Under the pieces are notes generated by a model. That model saw nothing but the letters and a program-made list of their open reading frames with translations, had not been told where the DNA came from and made no database searches. A stretch of 33,776 nt of DNA from JBLHKS01 sp047620505 (lineage in GTDB: Bacteria > Verrucomicrobiota > Verrucomicrobiia > Verrucomicrobiales > DEV007), in the NCBI GenBank assembly GCA_047620505.1, contig JBLHKS010000064.1, positions 1-33,776 of the forward strand. Direction: 5' to 3'. A program made the position numbers and the translations under genes. Positions 17,194 through 24,444 of this stretch are shown piece after piece; position 1 is the first letter of the stretch; the number at the start of each line of letters is the position of its first letter.

Positions 17194-18141
17194 TCAAAGT
17201 TTCGGGCTTAGCACCTTCTTGATTCTTTCGAGAATCTCGGGCGACTTCAGTTCTTCGGCCTCCAGCACGATCAGCGCAAAATTGTCCGCCAGAATCTCTT
17301 CCGGATGAATAATGTAGCCCGTGTTTCTTCCGACCTGCTCGTAGAATCCTGACACGCGCGCCATCGAAGCAAGCCGCGGCAAACCATCGATGTAAGCAGG
17401 CTTAACGGCGTCCGAATCCGGCTCGCGCTCGATCAGGAGCATCTGCAATTGGAGATAATCGAAAAACTCGCCGCCTTTCGCTGAATCGTATTTGTCGACC
17501 GACGAATAAAGGATTGGAATTCCGAAAACCTCTTTGCCGCCGAGTTCGAGCCGAATCCAGTGGTCGTTCAACGGCGCATCTGGATTCGTGAGCTTCCGCG
17601 AGGCAAGGTTCTCAGGAAACTCGACTTCATCGCATTTCATGAAGCCAATCGCCGCGTAGAGGAGCTCGCGCAGCTCGGGATTCGCTCTGGAAATCACGTG
17701 GAAAAGTTCGTGGCAAAACAATTTCGTCAATCCCGCGAGCGGCTGATCCAACCGACCGACTGAAAAGACAATCGCATTACTTCGAGTGTAAGCCGCGCCG
17801 CCTTCTTCCTCGCCAGTGGTCTTGATCAGGACGATCTCTTCCGGAATCGGCAGAGCCAGGGCGTCGAGTGCTGGCTGGACGGATTCGATGATCGATTTCA
17901 TCGCTGTCTTCTCGGCTTCGTCCCATTCGAGAACGTGTTGGCCGACGAATTTCAGGTAGGCTTCGACCGAAACTTCCTGATCAGTTTTCAACCGCGCCGC
18001 ACGATCGAACGGGCTCATCCGATCGACGAATTCGTCTTGCTTTGTCAGGATCGCGCGGCCCTCATCGGCTGATGCGAAGACGTAATCGGCCTGCGCGATC
18101 GGAGCGAAAATGAGAAGGAGAAATGCGGAAAGTGTTTTCAT
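17194..18141 (-). CDS. Exported zinc metallopeptidase-like protein (HExxH)
   Basis: 315 aa with signal peptide (MKTLSAFLLLIFAPIAQA). The active-site motif is FCHELFHVISR, with HELFH at residues 144-148, and a downstream HPEEILADNFA (279-289) could give the third ligand Glu in gluzincin style. I recognise no closer family. Its ATG overlaps the stop of the adenylate-forming enzyme gene (ATGA, 18138-18141), so it is the fifth and last gene of the acyl-modification operon. A secreted peptidase there is unexpected; it may process a partner or the operon's product, or simply be carried along. It converges with the secretin-like gene with a 16-bp gap. Confidence 0.72.
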   Translation of the reverse strand: MKTLSAFLLLIFAPIAQADYVFASADEGRAILTKQDEFVDRMSPFDRAARLKTDQEVSVEAYLKFVGQHVLEWDEAEKTAMKSIIESVQPALDALALPIPEEIVLIKTTGEEEGGAAYTRSNAIVFSVGRLDQPLAGLTKLFCHELFHVISRANPELRELLYAAIGFMKCDEVEFPENLASRKLTNPDAPLNDHWIRLELGGKEVFGIPILYSSVDKYDSAKGGEFFDYLQLQMLLIEREPDSDAVKPAYIDGLPRLASMARVSGFYEQVGRNTGYIIHPEEILADNFALIVLEAEELKSPEILERIKKVLSPKL

Positions 18142-19421
18142 TTTGATTCAGAGGTTTGCCGAGAAATCCGACGCAGTTTCCGCCCGGAAGCCACTTCGTG
18201 CTTGCGGAATTCAACGAACCGAATCGGCGGGGCAGACGTCTTCAAATTTCGGGCGAGTTCGTCGATTTGGACGGCCACGGGAGCCTGACACGAGTCCGGT
18301 CCGTCGAGCGCGATTTCCAGAGAACCGTCCAGCAGCTGCTGGGCGCGGTAGTCGCGGATTTCGGGCGAAGCTCGAAGAATCGCATGCCGAATGAAGTCGG
18401 GAAAACAGGTCGCTTCGCCGAATCGAATGACGTCATCGCAGCGGCCTTCGATCCGTTCGACGACGGTGAAAATTGAGTCCTTGTCAGGGTGCTCGATGAG
18501 GACGTCGTCCAGCCTGTAGCGGATGATCGGCTGTGAAACTCGGCGGAAATCCGTGATGATCGGCGTGAAGCGGCGTTGCTCGCGGTCGATCCATTCTTTC
18601 TCAATCACGACGAGATCTTCGTTCAGAACGATCCGGCCATCCAGGTTTCGCGAAGCACCAAGGAAGCCTTCGGTCGCCTGATAGATTTGATGAACCGGCT
18701 CACCGAATCGAGCGGCGATCGCCTCGCGGTCCTGCGGCTCCATCACTTCCGCAGCCGAGATGACTCGCTGAGGCTGAATCTTCAGATCCTCACGCGCAGC
18801 GAGCATCCGAAGTAACGACGGCGGCCCAACGAGCGAGGTTGGCGAGTAGGCGTGGAGGTGCTCGACGTGTTCGTCGATCGATTTGAGGAGATCAAAGAAC
18901 TCGAACTGAATTCGTTTTGAGCGGACCGCACCGTAGAGATTGCTGTTGGATCGCAGGAAGAGGGCGATGCGATGTTGATTCAGGATGGAGCTTGGCAGAC
19001 ATTTTCCTAACACACTTCCAGCCCACTGCGCTTGTTCAGTTGGCGAGGTCACGAAAAGGCCGCGCGAAGACGACGTGCCGGACGAAAGGCCGACTGTGTA
19101 TTTTCCGATTGTCGGCGAAAAATCCCGAGTTTCCTCAGCCTTCAGCGCGTTCTCGAAGGCTTCATTTTTTCGAAGCCCGACGGTGTTAAGCCGATCGAAA
19201 TTCTCCATCATCTCGACTTTCCCGATCGTAGGCAGCTCGCGCCAGCTTTCGAGCGGCAACGCGCCGAACCGATCCTGAAGGTAGGGCGAAAACGGGACGA
19301 TTCGGCGGAGATGACGGACGACTTTGCGATCCTGCCAGGCATCCAAATCATCGCGCGACCGAAATCGCGATGAGCGGCGCGATCGAAGATAATTTGTCAG
19401 AATGCGCAGTCGCCCGCTCAT
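18138..19421 (-). CDS. Adenylate-forming enzyme, F390 synthetase/LuxE-like
   Basis: 427 aa from ATG 19421, chosen because it overlaps the stop of the preceding gene (ATGA) as at three other junctions here; an in-frame upstream codon at 19454 is less likely. Adenylation signatures: GLSSGTSSSRG at about 111-121 (the Ser/Thr/Gly-rich phosphate loop), YQATEGFLG (A5-like), ITDFRRVSQPIIRYRLDD (A7-like) and GRCDDVIRF (A8-like). It resembles the coenzyme F390 synthetase-related / acyl-protein synthetase branch, which activates carboxylates as acyl-AMP. The C-terminal domain is short. In the operon it would supply ATP-dependent activation of the acid made by the synthase and reductase (inference). One AGCAGCTGCT copy, read as QQLL. 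Confidence 0.8.
   Translation of the reverse strand: MSGRLRILTNYLRSRRSSRFRSRDDLDAWQDRKVVRHLRRIVPFSPYLQDRFGALPLESWRELPTIGKVEMMENFDRLNTVGLRKNEAFENALKAEETRDFSPTIGKYTVGLSSGTSSSRGLFVTSPTEQAQWAGSVLGKCLPSSILNQHRIALFLRSNSNLYGAVRSKRIQFEFFDLLKSIDEHVEHLHAYSPTSLVGPPSLLRMLAAREDLKIQPQRVISAAEVMEPQDREAIAARFGEPVHQIYQATEGFLGASRNLDGRIVLNEDLVVIEKEWIDREQRRFTPIITDFRRVSQPIIRYRLDDVLIEHPDKDSIFTVVERIEGRCDDVIRFGEATCFPDFIRHAILRASPEIRDYRAQQLLDGSLEIALDGPDSCQAPVAVQIDELARNLKTSAPPIRFVEFRKHEVASGRKLRRISRQTSESK
18331..18340. repeat. Iterated palindrome, copy 12
   Basis: In the adenylate-forming enzyme gene, flanks CC/GG, read as QQLL. Confidence 0.9.
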
Positions 19422-20257
19422 GCGTTTACGTATTTTTCGACAATCTCGGGGCAATGCGCGGGGATGATCTCGACATCCGGGTTGCGCTCGTGAAAATCGC
19501 AGAGTCGCTCAAAGCTATCGTGAAATTCCGGGACCGATGACATCAAAAATCTGGCGGCCGAGCTGGGCGGGCGGCGTTCCCGAATCGACTGAGAATACCA
19601 AGCGGCGTCTGCGCAGAGAAAAACGGGTCGGCCATCGCCGTCGTTGAAAGCCAGTCCCATCTGGCCGTACGCGTGGCCCGGTAACGGAATTCCTCGGATG
19701 CTTCCATCGCCGAAAAGATCGACGCCGTGATCGAAGATATCGTAGGGCGCGGGATTCGCGCTGCGAGCATCAAGGTCGATCGGCTTTGAGCGCTCTTCGA
19801 GGTCCAACGGATGCAGGTGCGGAAAAAATGCCTTCATCGATCGTTTGAATTTTGAAAGCCGGAGCGCCGATTCGTAGGCTTCACGGAAGTACCTAAATTC
19901 AGCATTCGGAAAGTCGCGGAGACCAGCGACGTGGTCCGGATGAAAGTGAGAAATGATCAACGTTTTAAGTTCGTCAGGGCGAACGCCAAGTTTTTCCAGC
20001 TGAGCAGCTGCTGATTGACTTTGGTCGACGGAAACCGGAATCACTTTGAGATAGAGCCGGATCGCGAAGCTGGTTTTCGCAGCTTCGAAGAGAAACGGCG
20101 CGTAGCCGGTGTCGTAGAGAATCGGTCCGCGAGTCGGGTGTTCGAGCAGCGCGCAGAGCGCCGGGAACGTGACTTTTTTGCGCGGCGCGCCCTTCATCGC
20201 GACTGACTGAGGGCCCGTGCAGGTGCCGGCCTGGAGAATTCTGAATGGAATATTCAT
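19418..20257 (-). CDS. Metallo-beta-lactamase-fold hydrolase
   Basis: 279 aa from the ATG at 20257, which forms an ATGA overlap with the stop of the reductase gene; the longer frame to 20284 is unlikely. Zinc-binding motif ISHFHPDHVAG at about residues 102-112 (HxHxDH), then PLPGHAYGQMG (second His), LCADAAWY (bridging Asp) and PAHCPE (last His) complete the binuclear site. The family includes lactonases, thioesterases and glyoxalase II-like enzymes. Within this operon a role in hydrolysing a thioester or lactone intermediate is plausible (inference). Stop overlaps the start of the adenylate-forming enzyme. One AGCAGCTGCT copy, read as AAA. Confidence 0.85.
   Translation of the reverse strand: MNIPFRILQAGTCTGPQSVAMKGAPRKKVTFPALCALLEHPTRGPILYDTGYAPFLFEAAKTSFAIRLYLKVIPVSVDQSQSAAAQLEKLGVRPDELKTLIISHFHPDHVAGLRDFPNAEFRYFREAYESALRLSKFKRSMKAFFPHLHPLDLEERSKPIDLDARSANPAPYDIFDHGVDLFGDGSIRGIPLPGHAYGQMGLAFNDGDGRPVFLCADAAWYSQSIRERRPPSSAARFLMSSVPEFHDSFERLCDFHERNPDVEIIPAHCPEIVEKYVNA
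20003..20012. repeat. Iterated palindrome, copy 13
   Basis: In the MBL-fold gene, flanks TG/GA, read as AAA. Confidence 0.9.
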
Positions 20258-21261
20258 GACGAAGCGTTTCCGCTTTTCCACCACGCGACGAAGCGGCGCA
20301 AGCCTTCAGCCGTCGAGATTTCCGGGGCATAACCGAGGTCGCGGCGGGCAGCGTCGATGCTTAAGGTTTGGGTTCGGGCGACGACGGTGACCGAGTAGCG
20401 GGTCAATCGCGGCTCAGCTCCGAAGAGTAGCCAGCGATGGATCCATTCGATGACTCCGGCGGCTCGGAACGCGGTGTTGATCGAGATCCGGCGAGCTGGT
20501 TTTGGTAGGTCGAGCAACTCGCAGACTTCTTCGATTATCGCCCAGAGTTTGACCGCTTCGCCGTCAGTCAGGTTGTAAACTCGGCCGCTGAAACTGTCGT
20601 CCGCAGTCGCAGCGAGGATCGTTCCAGCAACCGCGTTATCGATGAAGGTGAGATTTGCTTCGTTTTCGCCATCGCCAATGATTGGAAGCTTTTTACGCTG
20701 AAGTGAGTCGATGATTCTGGGTAAAATCGTCGTGTCGCCCGGGCCGAAAATCGCACGCGGACGAATCGTGATTGTGGAAATGTCAGGACGACCGTGGACA
20801 AGTTTTTCAGCGAGAATTTTGCTCTCGGCGTAGTGGTTCGATGGAGGATCGGCGTAGGGACGGTCCTCGGTTACATCGCGGCCGTCTTCGTGGCTGAAAT
20901 AGACGCTGGGCGACGAAATGTGGACCAGCCTGCCGATGGAGTTGTCCGCGCAGGCATCGAGAACGTTGCGCGTGCCGTCCACGTTTGCAGAGATGAAGGC
21001 GCGACGCCGGCCCCAAGGCGAGGAAAGAGCGGCGCTGTGGATCACCGTGTCCACGCCTTCGAACGCGGATCGCAGCTGCTTCACTTCGGACAATTCACAG
21101 TTCTTGAATTCAACTCCACCTTCTTGAAGCGCCCGGCCTTTGGCCTCATTTCTTCCTAAGCCGACTACCGAAACGCCGTCAGCGACGAGTTGCCTGGCGA
21201 TGGCCCCTCCGAGAAATCCGGTTGCTCCGGTGACCACAACTCGTTGAAGTTTTCTGGCCAT
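20254..21261 (-). CDS. NAD(P)-dependent epimerase/dehydrogenase, OleD/3-beta-HSD-like
   Basis: 335 aa extended short-chain dehydrogenase. Rossmann motif TGATGFLGG at residues 11-19; catalytic YAESK gives Tyr144 and Lys148, with Ser117/118 in HISSPSVYF. Sequence style (VTGATGFLGGAIARQLV, RPRAIFGPGD, YNLTDGEAVKLW) matches the 3-beta-hydroxysteroid dehydrogenase-like subgroup that contains OleD, the reductase which converts 2-alkyl-3-ketoacids to 3-hydroxyacids in olefin synthesis. Its start is one base after the stop of the KAS III-like gene and its stop overlaps the MBL gene, so the four enzymes are surely one transcript. No AGCAGCTGCT copy is present, but a 9-of-10 relative lies at about 21061-21070. 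Confidence 0.85.
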   Translation of the reverse strand: MARKLQRVVVTGATGFLGGAIARQLVADGVSVVGLGRNEAKGRALQEGGVEFKNCELSEVKQLRSAFEGVDTVIHSAALSSPWGRRRAFISANVDGTRNVLDACADNSIGRLVHISSPSVYFSHEDGRDVTEDRPYADPPSNHYAESKILAEKLVHGRPDISTITIRPRAIFGPGDTTILPRIIDSLQRKKLPIIGDGENEANLTFIDNAVAGTILAATADDSFSGRVYNLTDGEAVKLWAIIEEVCELLDLPKPARRISINTAFRAAGVIEWIHRWLLFGAEPRLTRYSVTVVARTQTLSIDAARRDLGYAPEISTAEGLRRFVAWWKSGNASS

Positions 21262-21262
21262 G

Positions 21263-22270
21263 TTAGTATTTCAGAATCGCCCCGCCGATCGAAAGTCCGG
21301 CTCCCGTGCCGATGAAAAGCACACGAGATCCGCGCTGGATTCGGCCATCTCGAACAGCCTCGTAGAGCGCGACCGGGATCGAGGCAGCGATGCAGTTTCC
21401 GGTTTTCGGAAGCGTTTTCACAATTTGGTCGTCAGGCCAGCCGTAGCGCGGGAGCAGCCTAAGTCCAAGGTTGCTTGCTTGATGCGGGACGACCTGGTCG
21501 ACATCGCCTAACGAGGATGAAAGCCCGGAACGCAGGTTCTCAAGGAATGCCGGAACTTTCGACTTTACGAATTTCAACAGCGGCTTGCCCTGCATCGTGA
21601 AACACGAATCCTCGGGCTTTAATGTGGGGCTGTTAGGATGAAAATGCGTTCCTCCACCGCGGAGTTCGCTCAACGCAGCGGTATCGCCGTAGGTTTCCAT
21701 TCTGAAGGCCTCCAGCACCGAATCGCCCGACGTGACCACGACAGCAGCTGCTGCGTCGCCCATCAAAGCAGCGCTCTCCGGTTCTGCGAAATTCAGGCCC
21801 GGCGAGGCGACTTCGGAAGAGACGATGAGAATGCGTTCGGCCCGACCACTTGCGATGAATTCGGCAGCGAGGTCGAGCGCAGGGAGAAAACTCAGGCAGG
21901 TGGCGTGAATGCTGAACGACGGGATCCCAGAGCTTCCTAAGCCGAGTTCCCGCTGAAGAAACGCGGCGTTGTCCGGGATTGCCTGATAGGGCGTGCCGGA
22001 GGCGTTAAGAATCAGGTCGAGTTCGCCGGGTTGAACTCCGGCGTCGTTCAGCGCCTCGGTGGCTGCCTGGACGCCGAGCGTGATCGCCGATTCTTTTCCG
22101 GAAACCCAGCGCCGTTCCGCGACGCCGGTTCGATCTTCGACCCAGCCGGCAGGCACGCCGCACAATTTTTCTACTTCAATTGCCGAAACACGCCTTTCGG
22201 GAAGCGCCCGTCCGATTCCGGCGATGCGAAGCGGTCGGGGTCCGATAGTTCTGGCAGATGCGATCTTGAT
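21263..22270 (-). CDS. 3-oxoacyl-ACP synthase III / OleA-like condensing enzyme, start codon unclear
   Basis: Thiolase-fold condensing enzyme with a complete catalytic triad: Cys in HATCLSF, His in VPHQAS and Asn in KTGNCIAAS. The first ATG/GTG/TTG-type codon is TTG 22165, which gives 300 aa but cuts off the first conserved strand. Upstream in frame the sequence continues as a convincing KAS III N-terminus, LRIAGIGRALPERRVSAIE, yet no ATG, GTG or TTG occurs before an in-frame TAG near 22310. I place the start at ATC 22270 because GGAAGG lies just upstream; this is a guess. First gene of a five-gene operon; divergent from the ATP-grasp gene. It would make a 3-ketoacyl product from acyl thioesters. 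One AGCAGCTGCT copy, read as AAA. Confidence 0.8.
   Translation of the reverse strand: MKIASARTIGPRPLRIAGIGRALPERRVSAIEVEKLCGVPAGWVEDRTGVAERRWVSGKESAITLGVQAATEALNDAGVQPGELDLILNASGTPYQAIPDNAAFLQRELGLGSSGIPSFSIHATCLSFLPALDLAAEFIASGRAERILIVSSEVASPGLNFAEPESAALMGDAAAAVVVTSGDSVLEAFRMETYGDTAALSELRGGGTHFHPNSPTLKPEDSCFTMQGKPLLKFVKSKVPAFLENLRSGLSSSLGDVDQVVPHQASNLGLRLLPRYGWPDDQIVKTLPKTGNCIAASIPVALYEAVRDGRIQRGSRVLFIGTGAGLSIGGAILKY
21743..21752. repeat. Iterated palindrome, copy 14
   Basis: In the KAS III-like gene, flanks AC/GC, read as AAA within GDAAAAVVV. Confidence 0.9.
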
Positions 22271-22305
22271 TCCGGGAGCCTTCCGTAGAACGTGGTCGGA
22301 TTCAA

Positions 22306-23439
22306 GTGTCTAACAGTGATACAAAACGCATTCTCGTTACAGGAGCCAGGGCTCCGGTTGCTTTGGAGCTGTGCCGCGCTTTCGCTGCTGAAGGGCACAC
22401 GGTTTTTGCGGCCGACAGCCTGCGTTTCGGGATTTGTCGAGGATCGCGAGCGATCGAGGCTTACTTCCGAGTTCCGCCTCCTGCGATCGATCCGAAAGGG
22501 TTCGCGAAGAAGTTGGGCGAACTCGTTGAGAAGCATCAAATCGATCTGGTGGTCCCAAGTTGTGAGGAAGTTTTCTTCCTTTCGAGGTATCGCGATTTGA
22601 TTCCGTGCGAGGTCTTTGCCGATGATTTTGAGAAACTCGCAGGACTTCACAACAAGCTGAAGTTTACGGAAATGGCGGCGGATTGCGGGGCGCTGGTTCC
22701 AGATACGAGGATGCTGGGCGACGTTCCGGAGGATCCCACGAAGTTCGTCTTTAAACCCGAATTCTCGCGTTTTGGGATGGAGACGATCATTCGGCCGGAG
22801 AAGTTTGAGAAGCCGAATGACGGTCAAACCTGGATTGCTCAAGAATTTGCCGATGGCGTCGAGCATTGCAGCTACGGCGTTTTCCGATCTGGGCAACTCG
22901 CGGCTTACGTTTGCTACAAGCCGGTGATTCGCCTCCAACACAGTGCTGGCGTTATTTTCGAGCCGGTCGTCAGTTCCGAGATTGAGGGCTTTGTCAGGCG
23001 CTTTGGCGAAAAGCACACGCTCCACGGCCAGGTCGCCTTTGACTTCATTGTCAGGAACGACGGCGTGCCCGTTGTGATCGAATGCAATCCGCGGACGACG
23101 AGCGGGGCGCATTTTTTCTCAGGGCAGATCGAGTTTGCCCGGAGTTTTCTGGAGGACGGTGAGGGCTGTTTTTTCGCGACTGAAAAGAAGCCATTAAAAC
23201 TCGCTGCCGCCCTGCGGGTCTTCCGACGACAGGCAATTCAGCAGCACGGAAGAGCCGAGATCAAGCGTTATGAAGCGATCGCGCGCGACGTCCTGCATTC
23301 CGATGAAGATCCAGTTTCGTTCGCTCAGCAGCTGCTGATGTTTTCTGAATGGGCGGGCCGAGCGATTTGGCGTCGATGCTCGCTACAAAAGGCGTCTACT
23401 TTCGATATGGAATGGAACGGAGAAGAGCTGAGCGATTGA
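22306..23439 (+). CDS. ATP-grasp ligase (carbamoyl-phosphate-synthase-like)
   Basis: 377 aa from GTG 22306. It opens with a Rossmann-like pre-ATP-grasp domain (RILVTGARAPVALELCRAF) followed by an ATP-grasp fold: FVFKPEFSRFG (ATP-binding Lys) and GQVAFDFIVRNDG then VIECNPRTTSG, whose Glu/Asn should bind Mg2+. Such enzymes ligate a carboxylate, via an acyl phosphate, to an amine or thiol. It starts 36 bp from the KAS III-like gene on the opposite strand and probably shares a regulatory region. I infer that it belongs to the same pathway, perhaps amidating or esterifying the acyl product. It ends 1 bp from the convergent hydroxylase. One AGCAGCTGCT copy near the C-terminus, read as QQLL. Confidence 0.8.
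   Translation: MSNSDTKRILVTGARAPVALELCRAFAAEGHTVFAADSLRFGICRGSRAIEAYFRVPPPAIDPKGFAKKLGELVEKHQIDLVVPSCEEVFFLSRYRDLIPCEVFADDFEKLAGLHNKLKFTEMAADCGALVPDTRMLGDVPEDPTKFVFKPEFSRFGMETIIRPEKFEKPNDGQTWIAQEFADGVEHCSYGVFRSGQLAAYVCYKPVIRLQHSAGVIFEPVVSSEIEGFVRRFGEKHTLHGQVAFDFIVRNDGVPVVIECNPRTTSGAHFFSGQIEFARSFLEDGEGCFFATEKKPLKLAAALRVFRRQAIQQHGRAEIKRYEAIARDVLHSDEDPVSFAQQLLMFSEWAGRAIWRRCSLQKASTFDMEWNGEELSD
23327..23336. repeat. Iterated palindrome, copy 15
   Basis: In the ATP-grasp gene, flanks TC/GA, read as QQLL. Confidence 0.9.
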
Positions 23440-23440
23440 T

Positions 23441-24343
23441 TCAGGGCGAGCGCTTCCCGCGTTTGCGAAATCCGAAAAACAGCTGGCCCCAGAAGGTCTT
23501 TGGAAACGTTTTCTGATCGGAAATTCCGATGTCGAGATCGCGGCCGTCTCCAGGAATGTAGGCTGTCCGGAAAATCCAATCCCAGATACTAAGCGTAAGT
23601 CCGAAATTCATTCCGTTTCGATGCTCAGCCGGCATCTCGCGGGCGTGATGCCAGATATGCATTTCCGGATGATTGAAGACGTAGCGCAGCGGGCGAAAGA
23701 TGCGTCTCAGGAAATTCGGCAGGACAAAGTTGGCGTGATTGAAGTGACCCCAGGCGAGGGTGACGAGGTAGACGATCGCGATGGAGTCCGTGCTGAATCC
23801 GATGACTGCGAGCGGAAGGAATTCGAGCGTTTTGTAGACGACGTTTTCTATCCAATGAAAGCGGAGGTGGGCGGCGAAACCCATTTGCTCGACCGAGTGG
23901 TGGACTTTGTGAAATTCCCAGAGTCTTGGGACGCGATGCAGGAGGCGATGGATGTTCCAATGGATAAAATCCCGGAGAATAAAAACGGTCAGCAGCTGCG
24001 CCCAGGCGGGCCAGGTCTCGATTCGAATTGCCACGACATTTTCCATGCCGAACATGCCGAGCAGATCGCTGAACAACGCAGAGACGACGGCCGAGACCGC
24101 GCTGAAAATGATTAGTGCAAAGAGGAAATAATTGAAGAGCATGTAGAAGGCGTCGAGCCAGAAATCCTTCCTGAATTTCGGCTGATTCTTCCGCCAGGGG
24201 CGAGCTAATTCGAGTAGGAAGAAAGCGAGCGAAATACCGACCAGCCAGTAAAGATAATTCGTCCAACTCGGCTGGTGGAACATCTGGAAAAAGTAACCAG
24301 CGTCCCAGTAGGCTTGTTTGATGATTTCGAAGTAATCGCTCAC
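23441..24343 (-). CDS. Sterol desaturase / fatty acid hydroxylase family membrane protein
   Basis: 300 aa with about four membrane segments. The di-iron His clusters of the superfamily are present: HWNIHRLLHR (from residue 128), HKVHHS (145-150) and HIWHHAR near residue 245. Members hydroxylate or desaturate acyl chains, sterols or hopanoid-like lipids using O2. Adjacent to the acyl operon and ATP-grasp gene, so modification of the same lipid is possible (inference). It lies downstream of groEL but is separated from it by a strong terminator, so it needs its own promoter in the short gap after 24343. A near-copy of the repeat, AGCAGCTGCG, lies at 23990-23999. Confidence 0.88.
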   Translation of the reverse strand: MSDYFEIIKQAYWDAGYFFQMFHQPSWTNYLYWLVGISLAFFLLELARPWRKNQPKFRKDFWLDAFYMLFNYFLFALIIFSAVSAVVSALFSDLLGMFGMENVVAIRIETWPAWAQLLTVFILRDFIHWNIHRLLHRVPRLWEFHKVHHSVEQMGFAAHLRFHWIENVVYKTLEFLPLAVIGFSTDSIAIVYLVTLAWGHFNHANFVLPNFLRRIFRPLRYVFNHPEMHIWHHAREMPAEHRNGMNFGLTLSIWDWIFRTAYIPGDGRDLDIGISDQKTFPKTFWGQLFFGFRKRGKRSP

Positions 24344-24378
24344 AGACGCATCCCTACACTGCGAAAGTTGAAACGCAA

Positions 24379-24408
24379 AACGGGCGAGCCTTTTCAGACT
24401 CGCCCGTT
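24379..24408 (-). terminator. Rho-independent terminator of groESL
   Basis: A 10-bp perfect stem AACGGGCGAG/CTCGCCCGTT with a 10-nt loop, followed on the minus strand by TTGCGTTT. It sits 36 bp downstream of the groEL stop. Confidence 0.85.
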
Positions 24409-24431
24409 GGAATTTGTTGCTTGAGCAACCC

Positions 24432-24441
24432 AGCAGCTGCT
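24432..24441. repeat. Iterated palindrome, copy 16
   Basis: Intergenic, 3 bp beyond the groEL stop and before its terminator, flanks CC/GG. Confidence 0.9.
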
Positions 24442-24444
24442 GGA

